From Flavobacteriales bacterium UBA6051 (GTDB lineage: Bacteria > Bacteroidota > Bacteroidia > Flavobacteriales_D > Crocinitomicaceae), in contig DIYP01000008.1 of assembly GCA_002427735.1 (NCBI GenBank), positions 5,566-69,565 on the forward strand: a stretch of 64,000 nucleotides of DNA, written 5' to 3'. The translations under genes and the position numbers were made by a program. Below are positions 8,250 through 16,306 of the stretch, piece after piece (position 1 is the stretch's first letter; every line of letters starts with the position of its first letter). Below the pieces are notes generated by a model. That model saw only the letters and a list, made by a program, of their open reading frames with translations, did not search any database and was not told the origin of the DNA.

Positions 8250-8327
8250 ACACAATGTCAACGAATGTCGCTATTTAAGGGTTGCATCTTATCTTTAACT
8301 ACAAATCTGAAAAAAGTTAAGAGCACA

Positions 8328-8356
8328 AAAAAAGGTGCTATTCAAGCACCTTTTTT
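8328..8356 (-). terminator. Terminator after thioredoxin gene (bidirectional shape)
   Basis: A-tract, GGTGCT, five-base loop, AGCACC, T-tract (8351-8356). The stem is symmetric and flanked by A/T runs on both sides. It lies 19 bases past the trxA stop on the minus strand. Confidence 0.9.
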
Positions 8357-8374
8357 AAACTTTTCTTTCGATAA

Positions 8375-8692
8375 TTAAAGAATCGCATCCAATTTTGAAG
8401 TCAATTGCGCCTTTGGAACAGCACCTACAGATTTATCTGCTACTTCTCCTCCTTTGATAAAAAGTACCGTTGGAATGTTTCTAACACCGAACTGCGCAGA
8501 TACTCCAGGATTGTGATCAACGTTTACCTTACCAATCACTGCCTTCCCTTCATACTCTCCAGACATTTCTTCAATGATTGGCCCAATCATTCGACATGGC
8601 CCACACCATTCAGCCCAAAAATCCACTACTACAGGTACAGATGAATTCATTACCACTTCCTCAAAGTTTGCATCTGTTATTTCTAATGCCAT
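8375..8692 (-). CDS. trxA: Thioredoxin
   Basis: A 105-residue classical cytoplasmic thioredoxin, a dithiol-disulfide reductant. The redox motif is WCGPC at residues 29-33 within DFWAEWCGPCRMIGP. The cis-proline segment NIPTVLFIKGGE and the conserved Asp in PVVVDFWAEW are present. There is no signal peptide. It is monocistronic: a terminator follows immediately, and its leader contains a small hairpin (8712-8725). Confidence 0.96.
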   Translation of the reverse strand: MALEITDANFEEVVMNSSVPVVVDFWAEWCGPCRMIGPIIEEMSGEYEGKAVIGKVNVDHNPGVSAQFGVRNIPTVLFIKGGEVADKSVGAVPKAQLTSKLDAIL

Positions 8693-8711
8693 AATTCTAG
8701 TTTTTAGTTAT

Positions 8712-8725
8712 TGCCTAAGCAGGCA
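8712..8725 (-). repeat. Small hairpin in trxA leader
   Basis: TGCCT - AAGC - AGGCA, a 5-bp stem with a tetraloop about 20 bases upstream of the trxA ATG. Possible 5' UTR structure; function unknown. Confidence 0.3.
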
Positions 8726-8793
8726 TAAATTTAATTTTTAAAAAGTGTTTGTCAACAATTTTGCCATAAAATAATTGATGCCATTCTGTCATG

Positions 8794-9192
8794 CTAAGCA
8801 TTTAGAACACGCATCTTCTTCACTATTTTTTGATTCTCTGTTTTAAGACAATAAAAGTAATCACCATTTGGAATCTGGGTGGAATCAAAACGAATGATAT
8901 TCCCTCCGATCTTGCATTCCTTCTCCGCAACATCACGCAACCAATTCATTTCCTTATCTAATATAGACAAGGTAAACTGACGTTTTTTTTCTGAAACAAA
9001 ATAGAAAGGCAATTCGCCAGATGCCGGATCCAATTCCAACGAATATAACTCGCAATAATCCTCTTTCCGAATAGCTCCTTCCGAAAATGACTGCAAAATC
9101 TTTCTGTACACAATCACGCACAAGATAATAATCAGTGAAACCCACAGAATGGTGATCAAATAAGTACTCCAGGAATAACCAACTAAAATCAT
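8794..9192 (-). CDS. Small membrane-anchored protein with secretion-tail-like domain
   Basis: 132 residues. One strong transmembrane segment at about 10-30 (YLITILWVSLIIILCVIVY) and then a domain of about 85 residues: PFYFVSEKKRQFTLSILD, an acidic/basic stretch, and IPNGDYFYCLKTENQ with KKMRVL at the end. The pattern (beta strands, Asn-Gly-Asp-Tyr turn, lysine-rich final strand) resembles the immunoglobulin-like C-terminal sorting domain of type IX secretion substrates, but here it follows a membrane anchor instead of a long secreted protein. Resemblance is by eye only. It starts two bases after the DUF493 gene and is last in the TerC operon. Confidence 0.6.
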   Translation of the reverse strand: MILVGYSWSTYLITILWVSLIIILCVIVYRKILQSFSEGAIRKEDYCELYSLELDPASGELPFYFVSEKKRQFTLSILDKEMNWLRDVAEKECKIGGNIIRFDSTQIPNGDYFYCLKTENQKIVKKMRVLNA

Positions 9193-9194
9193 AA

Positions 9195-9464
9195 TTACAA
9201 CGCTATTACTCCTTTGATTTTGGCAGCAGCCTGATACTTATCAATAATCGAATCAACATCCATCATCATTTCTTTCGCACTAATACTCATGTACTTGCCT
9301 GTTTTAGACGGCTGGTAGTTTAAATCCGTGCCATTATCAAACAAAGACGTCACCTTGGCAACGGTCTCTGAATCATTCGGGGCAATAAATTTAAACAAAA
9401 AGACATCAGGCCATTCCTGCAAGGCCAACTGCTCTCGGAGTTTATCAAAAAGTACATCAGACAT
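9195..9464 (-). CDS. DUF493 (YbeD-like) family protein
   Basis: 89 residues with the DUF493 ferredoxin-like core: LREQLALQEWPDVFLFKFIA, then a phosphate-free loop and KYMSISAKEMMMDVDSIIDKY. E. coli YbeD lies beside lipoate genes and its function is not firmly settled. Here it overlaps the upstream helical gene by eight bases and precedes the membrane-anchored protein by two bases, so translation is probably coupled across the block. Confidence 0.75.
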   Translation of the reverse strand: MSDVLFDKLREQLALQEWPDVFLFKFIAPNDSETVAKVTSLFDNGTDLNYQPSKTGKYMSISAKEMMMDVDSIIDKYQAAAKIKGVIAL

Positions 9465-10035
9465 CTGCTTCCATTTTTTTCCACAAAGATAATCGAATTG
9501 CCTCTTGATAAATCAAACTATCCCATGCCTGCAAATACACATCCTCAAATCCTTTCCCTTGCGCCACAAAAAGATCAATCGCATTCAACATCTCCATCGC
9601 ATCGGGCTGTTGTCCAATTTTGACGTTCAACTCGCTATTTTCTATTTCCGGCCAGGACAAAGCATATTGCTCGTAAACGTTCATCATTTGCTTGACTGCA
9701 TTTGCCAACTCCACAGCATTCTGAGCCATAGAAATCCTCAGCCGAACTTCAGAAAAAGACCGTTGAAAATGCGCAAAGACGGCCTTCATGTTTTCAAAGA
9801 CTGAGACCTCGCTATTTAACTCATCATCTGCATAGGACACCTCCTCCATACCCTGATACTTCAAGTAAGCTTGGTGAAACTTTTTTAGAGCCTCCAGTTT
9901 ACGACCGAAAACTTTGGTAATTGGCACCTTGTTCGTGAAAAATTGTTTGTAAGTAAACAATGTTTCATCATAAAAATCTTGTGGATCTTCACCTGATGGC
10001 AAAGGAAAATAAAGCGCAATATCCTCTTCTGTCAT
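9457..10035 (-). CDS. Uncharacterised helical protein in TerC operon
   Basis: 192 residues, not recognised. It is acidic, cysteine-free, predicted mainly alpha-helical, and has no signal peptide or membrane segment. The ATG overlaps the terC stop by four bases and its end overlaps the DUF493 gene by eight bases, so it is an integral member of the four-gene operon. A conserved role next to TerC is suggested only by this packing. Confidence 0.65.
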   Translation of the reverse strand: MTEEDIALYFPLPSGEDPQDFYDETLFTYKQFFTNKVPITKVFGRKLEALKKFHQAYLKYQGMEEVSYADDELNSEVSVFENMKAVFAHFQRSFSEVRLRISMAQNAVELANAVKQMMNVYEQYALSWPEIENSELNVKIGQQPDAMEMLNAIDLFVAQGKGFEDVYLQAWDSLIYQEAIRLSLWKKMEADV

Positions 10036-10787
10036 TCTTGCGTTTTCTTCTCTCTGTTCTTTCGCATTCGAATATTGAGAAACTCAACAATAAGCGAGTA
10101 AACCATTGCAAAGTAGATATAGCCTTTTGGGATATGTTGATCGAATGCTTCCGCCACGAGAATAACACCGATAGTCACTAAGAATCCAAGGGCAATCATT
10201 TTGATTGTTGGACGATCATTAATAAAATCACTGATAGGTTTAGCGAATAACATCATCACAATCATTGAAACAATAACAGCAGCGTAAATAATGACAATTG
10301 GATTGTGTCCAGACGACTCTCCTAGACCGTTTGTCATACCAATAGCAGTAATGATAGAATCAAAACTGAATACAATGTCAATCAGTACGATTTGTGTTAT
10401 TACACCTCTCAGTGTCTGCTTTCCCTTGGACACATTCTCATCATGACCTGAAACTGAACTATGCATTTCAGTAGTACTCTTATATATGAGGAATAATCCT
10501 CCTCCGAGTAAAACCAAATCCTGTCCAGAAATTTCCTGCCCAAAAATGGCAAATAGCTCAGACTCCATCCCCATAATCCAAGATACCAATGCAAGAAGCA
10601 CTAAACGAACCAGAAGCGCGAGGGTTAAACCTAAATTTCTTGCCTTACGCTGCTCCGTTTTCTCAAGCCTATCTGTAATAATGGAAATAAAGATGATATT
10701 ATCTATCCCAAGAACTATCTCTAAGAGCGAAAGGATGATGAAATACACAAAACCATCCCAAGTAAATAGCAAATTAAAAAAGTCCAT
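10032..10787 (-). CDS. TerC family integral membrane protein
   Basis: 251 residues, seven to eight hydrophobic segments. The two diagnostic acidic membrane motifs are present: LEIVLGIDNIIFISI (about 22-36) and DIVFSFDSIITAIGM (about 136-150). TerC-family proteins are linked to tellurite resistance and, in better studied cases, to metal-ion (manganese) handling at the membrane. The protein ends in a basic tail (RMRKNREKKTQE). It heads an operon of four genes that overlap or nearly touch. Confidence 0.88.
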   Translation of the reverse strand: MDFFNLLFTWDGFVYFIILSLLEIVLGIDNIIFISIITDRLEKTEQRKARNLGLTLALLVRLVLLALVSWIMGMESELFAIFGQEISGQDLVLLGGGLFLIYKSTTEMHSSVSGHDENVSKGKQTLRGVITQIVLIDIVFSFDSIITAIGMTNGLGESSGHNPIVIIYAAVIVSMIVMMLFAKPISDFINDRPTIKMIALGFLVTIGVILVAEAFDQHIPKGYIYFAMVYSLIVEFLNIRMRKNREKKTQE

Positions 10788-10803
10788 TATTACTGATTTA
10801 TTG

Positions 10804-10836
10804 CAAAACTAAACAACTATTTAGACATCTTTCCAA
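10804..10836 (-). promoter_or_regulatory. Promoter for TerC operon
   Basis: Minus strand: TTG (10834-10836), 22-base spacer, TAGTTTTG (10804-10811), an exact TAnnTTTG. It partly overlaps the 3' end of menD. Sixteen bases separate it from the terC ATG. Confidence 0.5.
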
Positions 10837-12508
10837 GTTTGAAAAAATCCTTCAAAACTTGTGCATTACCCTCTGCTGGAGTAAAAACCTCTAACAGTCT
10901 TGGAGCATCATTATCAGACCTGTTATAAAATTCGGGCATGCAAGCCTCTAAATCCTCTAATGATTCAGCTTTTAAGTAATCAACTCCGAAAGCCTTGCAT
11001 AAAAATTCGGCAGTATGCTTATGTTGAGCCTCAAAGTATTTTTCCAATTGATCAGTTCCTGAAGGCCCATCAATGATCCGGAAAATTCCTCCCCCGCTAT
11101 TATTTATCAGAATAATTCGCAAGTTATCGGTCAAATGATTACTCCATAACGCATTACTATCATAAAAGAATGAAACATCTCCAGTAATCAAGGTATTATA
11201 ACGATCACTCTTTATAATGGCAGCTCCGCAAGCGGTGCTCGTACTACCATCTATGCCACTTGTACCGCGATTAGCATAATAATCAATAGAACGCACTGGG
11301 TTAAAAAGTTGACAATAGCGAACAACGGAGCTATTCGCCATGTGCAAAACGCTGTTATCAGGAATAAAATCTAATAACAAATTAAAAACAGTCAAATCAG
11401 AATATGACGCGACAGATAAAAAGGAAGGAATACGCCCTTCCATTTCATAATCCAACTGCTTCCAACTAGCACCAAAGAGCGATTGATTTCTCTGTGCACC
11501 CAATTGAGACAAGGATTTTAAAAACAACGATGGCTTTTGTTCGATTGAATGTGTTAGTTTTCTGTAGGTATCCATTTCAGGAAAGGCATGCCCAACTCTA
11601 CAATGAACTTTAACATCTGCATCTCTCAAAAACTTCTTAATGCGCTTTGAGATAATTGCCCCTCCCAATGTTATAAGTACTTCCGGCTGATACCTGGCTA
11701 TAACTTCTGGGGTAATTGCAGAAAGAGTTCGATCTATACAATGAACAAATCGTTGATGCTGTATATTGGAGGTGTTTTCAACCAGCACAGCTACAGAAGA
11801 ATCGTCCGAAAGTTCCACCAATAAGTGTTGAACAACAGGATCAGGATTCATCTGTCCACACAAAATCATTTTTCGAGTGCTTGACTCCCAAGCCGTTTTA
11901 AAGTCATCATCAATCTCGACCTCAACCTCTTCCTCTTGCACTGAAGCAGGCAAATCAACGGCCACAAACTCTTTCACTCCATACAACGGTTCACTTAATG
12001 GAAAATTAAAGTGTATGGGACCTTTCCAATGCCCATTCCCAATACGAAAAGCGTTAATAACGTCTTTTACAAGTGTTTCTTCTTGATGGCCATTAACAAA
12101 CTCAGCAACATCTCCCTGAAATCTGATATGATTCGTGTAAACACCGCGCTGAACAATAGTCTGACCATCCCCATGATTTACCCATTCTTTCGGACGATCA
12201 GCACTCATAACAACTAATGGAATACACTGATAATAAGCCTCCGAAACCGCTGGATAATAATTTAACATGGCGGAACCAGACGTACAAACAACTCCAACGG
12301 GAGCATTAAGTTGCTGTGCCATACCCATTGCGTAAAATGCTGCAGAGCGCTCATCGTGAATAACAATTGTCTCTATGTCAGGATGAAGATCAATGGCGAT
12401 TACCAGAGGAGCATTTCGCGATCCTGGAGAACAAACAACATACTTCATTCCGCAATGAACGGCTGCTTGAATAAAGGCTGACACTCCTGATTTATCCGTT
12501 GTTTGCAT
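10817..12508 (-). CDS. menD: 2-succinyl-5-enolpyruvyl-6-hydroxy-3-cyclohexene-1-carboxylate synthase
   Basis: MenD, a thiamine-diphosphate enzyme, condenses isochorismate with 2-oxoglutarate in menaquinone synthesis. 563 residues. The N-terminal domain has CSPGSRNAPLVIAID and the ThDP-activating glutamate Glu53 in HDERSAAFYAMGMA, then TSGSAMLNYYPAVSEAYY. The C-terminal ThDP-binding domain has ITGDVSFFYDSNALW and INNSGGGIFRII. It starts two bases after menF and is last of the thioesterase-menF-menD unit; the later pathway genes (menH, menC, menE, menB, menA) are not in this window. Confidence 0.96.
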   Translation of the reverse strand: MQTTDKSGVSAFIQAAVHCGMKYVVCSPGSRNAPLVIAIDLHPDIETIVIHDERSAAFYAMGMAQQLNAPVGVVCTSGSAMLNYYPAVSEAYYQCIPLVVMSADRPKEWVNHGDGQTIVQRGVYTNHIRFQGDVAEFVNGHQEETLVKDVINAFRIGNGHWKGPIHFNFPLSEPLYGVKEFVAVDLPASVQEEEVEVEIDDDFKTAWESSTRKMILCGQMNPDPVVQHLLVELSDDSSVAVLVENTSNIQHQRFVHCIDRTLSAITPEVIARYQPEVLITLGGAIISKRIKKFLRDADVKVHCRVGHAFPEMDTYRKLTHSIEQKPSLFLKSLSQLGAQRNQSLFGASWKQLDYEMEGRIPSFLSVASYSDLTVFNLLLDFIPDNSVLHMANSSVVRYCQLFNPVRSIDYYANRGTSGIDGSTSTACGAAIIKSDRYNTLITGDVSFFYDSNALWSNHLTDNLRIILINNSGGGIFRIIDGPSGTDQLEKYFEAQHKHTAEFLCKAFGVDYLKAESLEDLEACMPEFYNRSDNDAPRLLEVFTPAEGNAQVLKDFFKLGKMSK

Positions 12509-12510
12509 AA

Positions 12511-13461
12511 TTATAAATGCTCAATTATATCCAACAATGTACGCGCTTTATTTTCCGTCTCACTCCATTCCTTTTCAACATCTGAATCCTTCGTATAACC
12601 GCCTCCTAGGTACAAATAACATGAGTCTTCAAAGAATTGAGCACACCTCAAGTTCACGAACAGAAAAGAATCGTCCGCGATAACACCGAGGAAACCCGCA
12701 TACAGTGCCCGATCATGCTTCTCCACTTGGTAAATCAACTCCAACGCCTCATTACGAGGGGAACCAGACACAGCAGGAGTCGGATGCAATGCTTCAGCAA
12801 TCCTTAACACCTGCTTTTTATTAGCCTTAAACACATACCCTGAACGCAAATGTTCTACAGGACCGGCTTTAACAGTTTCCAATTCAATAGGGCTCAATGA
12901 GCTTACCGATTCTGAAGTCAACACTTTAAATAAAAATTGATCAACCAGGTATTGCTCTTCTTCTTCCTTTTTCGTCCATTCATCGGAAGGTAGCTTAGTG
13001 CCAGCCAAGGCTTCTGAAAAATAAGAATGATTGCCCGTTGACCCAATAAGCACCTCAGGCGTTGCACCGACCCAAGTACCGAAGAGGGAGCTCGAAACAA
13101 AATAAACAAATGCTCTTGGATAGCTCTGGCAGAGTTGATCAAACAATAAATCAGGGTCGACCTTTGATCCGACTTCCATAATACGTGAAAGTATAGCTTT
13201 GTCAATCCGTCCCTTATGCAGACCGTTTAATAATTCACTCCCTTGTCTGAAGTAATCATTACGCGAGGTGGTCTGGGGAAGTTTTTTACTAAAGTGAACC
13301 TCTCCGACAACATCATCAGGTTGAAAAACAAATTGATTCGATTTATCAAAACTTGAAATCACAAAACCAACCACTTCACTCAGCTGATCAACCTCTTTAA
13401 ACCTTCCCTTCTGCTCTACTTCCCCCCTTGAAGGAATACGATATTTTAAAATGTCACCCAC
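12511..13461 (-). CDS. menF: Isochorismate synthase (GTG start)
   Basis: Chorismate-binding enzyme converting chorismate to isochorismate, 316 residues, shorter at the N-terminus than E. coli MenF (431). The family core is present: RIDKAILSRIMEV (general-base lysine), VGATPEVLIG, EALAGTK, and ALHPTPAVSGSPRNEAL, followed by HDRALYAGFLGVI and LGGGYTKDSDVEKEW. Its start codon is GTG and overlaps the thioesterase stop (TAGTG). Siderophore-type EntC is excluded mainly by its position before menD. Confidence 0.92.
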   Translation of the reverse strand: MGDILKYRIPSRGEVEQKGRFKEVDQLSEVVGFVISSFDKSNQFVFQPDDVVGEVHFSKKLPQTTSRNDYFRQGSELLNGLHKGRIDKAILSRIMEVGSKVDPDLLFDQLCQSYPRAFVYFVSSSLFGTWVGATPEVLIGSTGNHSYFSEALAGTKLPSDEWTKKEEEEQYLVDQFLFKVLTSESVSSLSPIELETVKAGPVEHLRSGYVFKANKKQVLRIAEALHPTPAVSGSPRNEALELIYQVEKHDRALYAGFLGVIADDSFLFVNLRCAQFFEDSCYLYLGGGYTKDSDVEKEWSETENKARTLLDIIEHL

Positions 13462-13883
13462 TATTTCTTTTGAACGATCATGACTGTTAACCTCCCAGTA
13501 CTAATCAAGCGTTGTGAACTTTTGTCTTTTACTTCGACCTGCCAAACATGTGTTCGTTTTCCAGCATGCACAATTCTGGCAACTCCCTCCACAAAACCTT
13601 CTCGCACAGCGCCAACATGATTTGCATTCACCTCGAGACCAACAGGATACTCCCGGTCCATTCCAACAATTAAGCTAGACCCTATCGAGCCCAAGCTCTC
13701 AATCAATACAACGCTCGCGCCACCGTGCAATAACCCCAAAGGTTGATGCGTTCTGGTATCCACAGGCATTTCAGCTTTTAAAAAATCCTCTCCTATCTCC
13801 GTCACTACAATCCCTAAATGCTGAATAAGAGTGTTCTTGGAAAAATCATTGACTTGGTCTATCGGAATTTTTTTAAGCTGCAT
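13461..13883 (-). CDS. Hotdog-fold thioesterase, probable DHNA-CoA thioesterase (MenI-like)
   Basis: 140 residues of the PaaI/4HBT acyl-CoA thioesterase type. The catalytic loop reads QPLGLLHGGASVVLIESLGS, with the helix glutamate that acts as nucleophile or base; TRTHQPLG precedes it and VEVKDKSSQRLISTGRLTVMI ends the fold. Position directly before menF and menD suggests it hydrolyses 1,4-dihydroxy-2-naphthoyl-CoA in menaquinone synthesis (inference from context). Transcription and translation are coupled with menF by a one-base overlap. Confidence 0.85.
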   Translation of the reverse strand: MQLKKIPIDQVNDFSKNTLIQHLGIVVTEIGEDFLKAEMPVDTRTHQPLGLLHGGASVVLIESLGSIGSSLIVGMDREYPVGLEVNANHVGAVREGFVEGVARIVHAGKRTHVWQVEVKDKSSQRLISTGRLTVMIVQKK

Positions 13884-13887
13884 ACCA

Positions 13888-13917
13888 CAAATTTAAGTGC
13901 ATTGAACGAATTAACAA
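13888..13917 (-). promoter_or_regulatory. Promoter for thioesterase-menF-menD
   Basis: Minus strand: TTG (13915-13917), 19-base spacer, TAAATTTG (13888-13895), an exact -7 match. Only four bases lie between the box and the ATG, so a leaderless transcript is predicted. Confidence 0.6.
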
Positions 13918-13972
13918 CAATGGAACGTTGAAGTTTATTTGAATGGTATGATCGACGAAGAATTGAATAACT

Positions 13973-13980
13973 TACTTTTG
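13973..13980 (+). promoter_or_regulatory. -7 box (TACTTTTG) before murB
   Basis: Exact TAnnTTTG, ending four bases before the murB ATG. No clear -33 TTG at usual spacing. It shares the 101-base divergent region with the menaquinone promoter. Confidence 0.5.
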
Positions 13981-13984
13981 ATTT

Positions 13985-14995
13985 ATGATTTCAGAAAACG
14001 TCGAGCTAAAGCCATACACAACCTTTGGAATTTCAGCAATTGCGAAAAAATTTGCTGCCTTTTCTAGCGTTCAAGAATTAAGAACAATACTTGGCGAGAA
14101 CGACCATAAAGAGCTATTAATTCTGGGTGGGGGCAGCAATGTTTTGTTCACCAGTGATTTCGATGGATTAGTGCTTCACAATACCATAAAAGGTTTTCAA
14201 GTCATGCACGAAACAGAAACTGAAATCTGGTTAAAATCAGGCGCTGGAGAAGTCTGGCACGATCTGGTCATGCATTGCATAGCCAATGATTTTGGCGGAA
14301 TCGAAAACCTTTCTTTAATACCGGGAAGTGTTGGCGCGAGTCCGATGCAAAACATCGGCGCTTATGGTGTTGAAATAAAAGACGTTTTCATTGAACTGGA
14401 AGCTCTACACATTTCTTCTGGAGAACTCCACACGTTCAAAAAGGATGATTGCCAATTTGGATATCGGGAAAGTATATTCAAACGAGAAAAAAAGGGAGAA
14501 TATATTATTACATCTGTCACTTTTGCACTGACAAAAAAACAGCATGCGATCAACACAAAGTACGGCGCAATCGAAGAGCAACTGAAGCAAATGGGCGTAT
14601 CCTCTCCTAGTATTCAAGATATCAGTAATGCAGTGATTGCCATTCGATCAAGTAAATTGCCTGACCCAAAAAAGATTGGCAATGCAGGAAGCTTTTTCAA
14701 AAATCCAGTCGTAGATAAAGAGGTTCTATCAAAGATTCAAAATAGTCATGAAAACGTTCCTCACTACCCTGCCCCAAACAATAAGATAAAACTGGCCGCA
14801 GGTTGGCTCATTGATCAGGCCGGATGGAAAGGAAAAACGTTTGATGATTTTGGAGTACATAAAAACCAAGCACTCGTATTAGTGAACTACGGCAACTGTT
14901 CAGGAAAGGAAATACTGAACTTATCGGAAAGAATTATCGAAGATATTTCAAATAAGTTTGGCGTGCGTCTGGAACGAGAAGTAAATATTATTTAG
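13985..14995 (+). CDS. murB: UDP-N-acetylenolpyruvoylglucosamine reductase
   Basis: MurB, the FAD-dependent reductase making UDP-N-acetylmuramate for peptidoglycan. 336 residues. FAD-binding segments LILGGGSNVLF (about 45-55) and LSLIPGSVGASPMQNIGAYG (about 109-128), type-I tyrosine loop FGYRESIF (about 158), and catalytic Ser236 in NAGSFFKNP. The C-terminal domain ends HKNQALVLVNYG and LEREVNII. It is a single-gene unit, divergent from the menaquinone genes and convergent with the helicase, with only three bases between the two stops and no visible terminator. Confidence 0.95.
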   Translation: MISENVELKPYTTFGISAIAKKFAAFSSVQELRTILGENDHKELLILGGGSNVLFTSDFDGLVLHNTIKGFQVMHETETEIWLKSGAGEVWHDLVMHCIANDFGGIENLSLIPGSVGASPMQNIGAYGVEIKDVFIELEALHISSGELHTFKKDDCQFGYRESIFKREKKGEYIITSVTFALTKKQHAINTKYGAIEEQLKQMGVSSPSIQDISNAVIAIRSSKLPDPKKIGNAGSFFKNPVVDKEVLSKIQNSHENVPHYPAPNNKIKLAAGWLIDQAGWKGKTFDDFGVHKNQALVLVNYGNCSGKEILNLSERIIEDISNKFGVRLEREVNII

Positions 14996-14998
14996 TAG

Positions 14999-16228
14999 TT
15001 ACCAAACATCTTCCGTACCATCTTCTGAATTGGCTTCTTTAAGTAGTGATTGCCAATCATTTGTCCCATCATCGGAATCGTCAAGGATAGACTTATAATC
15101 ACCTTTCGATATATCGTAAACTTCAATCGATTCTCCAGTATAATCTTCTATTTGAATCAATAACTCTTTCTCTCCCTGACTACAGAATGAAATGGCCTGT
15201 CCACGATTTGTTCCCCTTCCTGTTCTTCCACAGCGGTGAACATAATTCTCCGAGTCTTCGGGCAAGTCATAATTCACCACATAATCTACAGACGGGATAT
15301 CAATTCCCCTTGCAGCAACATCTGTTGTAATGAGCACCTTGTTATCTCCAGATCTAAATCGTTCAAAGATGGTAAATCGCTCCTTTTGATCAATCCCTCC
15401 ATGCATTGCTTCCGAACTGATCCCTACTCGCTCCATTGCTGCAACCACTCTTTCCACGCGTACTTGGGTACGCGCAAAAACAACTACTTTCTTATCAGGG
15501 TGCTCTTTAATTACATTCTCAAGAAAAAAACGCTTATCATCCATTTCAACAAACATGACAGCGTGGTCAATGTTCTTTGCTACCGGATTTTTGGGCGAAA
15601 TCTGAATTCTTATTGCGTCACGTACAACATCATAGGCTAGTGACTTAATCTTTTTGGATATCGTAGCAGAGAAGAATAGTGTTTGGCGTTTTTTCGGAAG
15701 AAAACGAAGTACATCTTTGATATCTTTGGAAAAACCCATATCAAGCATTAAATCTGCTTCATCCAGCACCAAAAAACGTGTCGATGACAAATCAATTGCC
15801 CCTTGAGAAATCAAATCGAACATCCTTCCAGGTGTTGTTACCAATACATCCACACCATTATTAAATGTATTGATTTGTTGCTCTTGTTCTACTCCACCAA
15901 ACAGACCAAAGACCTTGACCGAGGTTTGTTTTCCAATAGAACGATAAACAGAAGCAATTTGCTTCGCTAATTCACGTGTAGGAACCATCACTAAACACTG
16001 TATTCCTTTGGACTTGGAATACTTCCGTTTAGAGGACTGAATCATATGCAATGTAGGGATGGCGAAGGCAGCCGTTTTACCTGTCCCAGTTTGCGCAATA
16101 GCCATCACATCCTCTCCTTCCAGAATATGCCGAATTGCTTTGTACTGAATATCTGTCGGACGTTTAAAGCCCAATGAATCCAGCTGTTGCTTGATTTCTT
16201 TAGAAATATTGTAATCGGCGAATTTCAT
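14999..16228 (-). CDS. DEAD-box ATP-dependent RNA helicase (RhlE-like)
   Basis: 409 residues with all helicase motifs: Q motif GFKRPTDIQYKAI (about 20-32), Walker A AQTGTGKT (45-52), PTRELAKQ, TTPGRMFD, Walker B DEAD (156-159), FFSATIS, TTDVAARGIDIP and HRCGRTGRG. The C-terminal tail is short and acidic (DDSDDGTNDWQ), unlike the long basic tails of many RhlE proteins. The frame is open 12 codons upstream, but an exact -7 box (16233-16240) falls within that extension, so MKFADYNISK is the start. Likely role in ribosome assembly or mRNA remodelling. Confidence 0.92.
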   Translation of the reverse strand: MKFADYNISKEIKQQLDSLGFKRPTDIQYKAIRHILEGEDVMAIAQTGTGKTAAFAIPTLHMIQSSKRKYSKSKGIQCLVMVPTRELAKQIASVYRSIGKQTSVKVFGLFGGVEQEQQINTFNNGVDVLVTTPGRMFDLISQGAIDLSSTRFLVLDEADLMLDMGFSKDIKDVLRFLPKKRQTLFFSATISKKIKSLAYDVVRDAIRIQISPKNPVAKNIDHAVMFVEMDDKRFFLENVIKEHPDKKVVVFARTQVRVERVVAAMERVGISSEAMHGGIDQKERFTIFERFRSGDNKVLITTDVAARGIDIPSVDYVVNYDLPEDSENYVHRCGRTGRGTNRGQAISFCSQGEKELLIQIEDYTGESIEVYDISKGDYKSILDDSDDGTNDWQSLLKEANSEDGTEDVW

Positions 16229-16232
16229 TCCA

Positions 16233-16264
16233 CAAAGGTAGAAACAAAAAACCGCCTTGTCCAA
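16233..16264 (-). promoter_or_regulatory. Promoter for DEAD-box helicase, nested in upstream terminator
   Basis: Minus strand: TTG (16262-16264), 21-base spacer, TACCTTTG (16233-16240). The -33 element lies inside the terminator hairpin of the preceding operon, and only four bases separate the -7 box from the ATG. Confidence 0.6.
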
Positions 16265-16288
16265 TGAATCTGGATCAGGGCGGTTTTT
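16247..16288 (-). terminator. Terminator of Nif3 / zinc-ribbon operon
   Basis: AAAAACCGCC (16247-16256) pairs with GGCGGTTTTT (16279-16288), with further pairing of TCCA and TGGA inside. Minus-strand RNA has a T-run after the stem. It is 18 bases past the stop of the zinc-ribbon gene. Confidence 0.85.
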
Positions 16289-16306
16289 ACAATTATTATA
16301 GTTTTT

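Noticed and set aside
14996..14998. Possible terminator between convergent murB and helicase genes
   Set aside because: Only three bases separate the two stops and no hairpin with a T-tract is visible around them.
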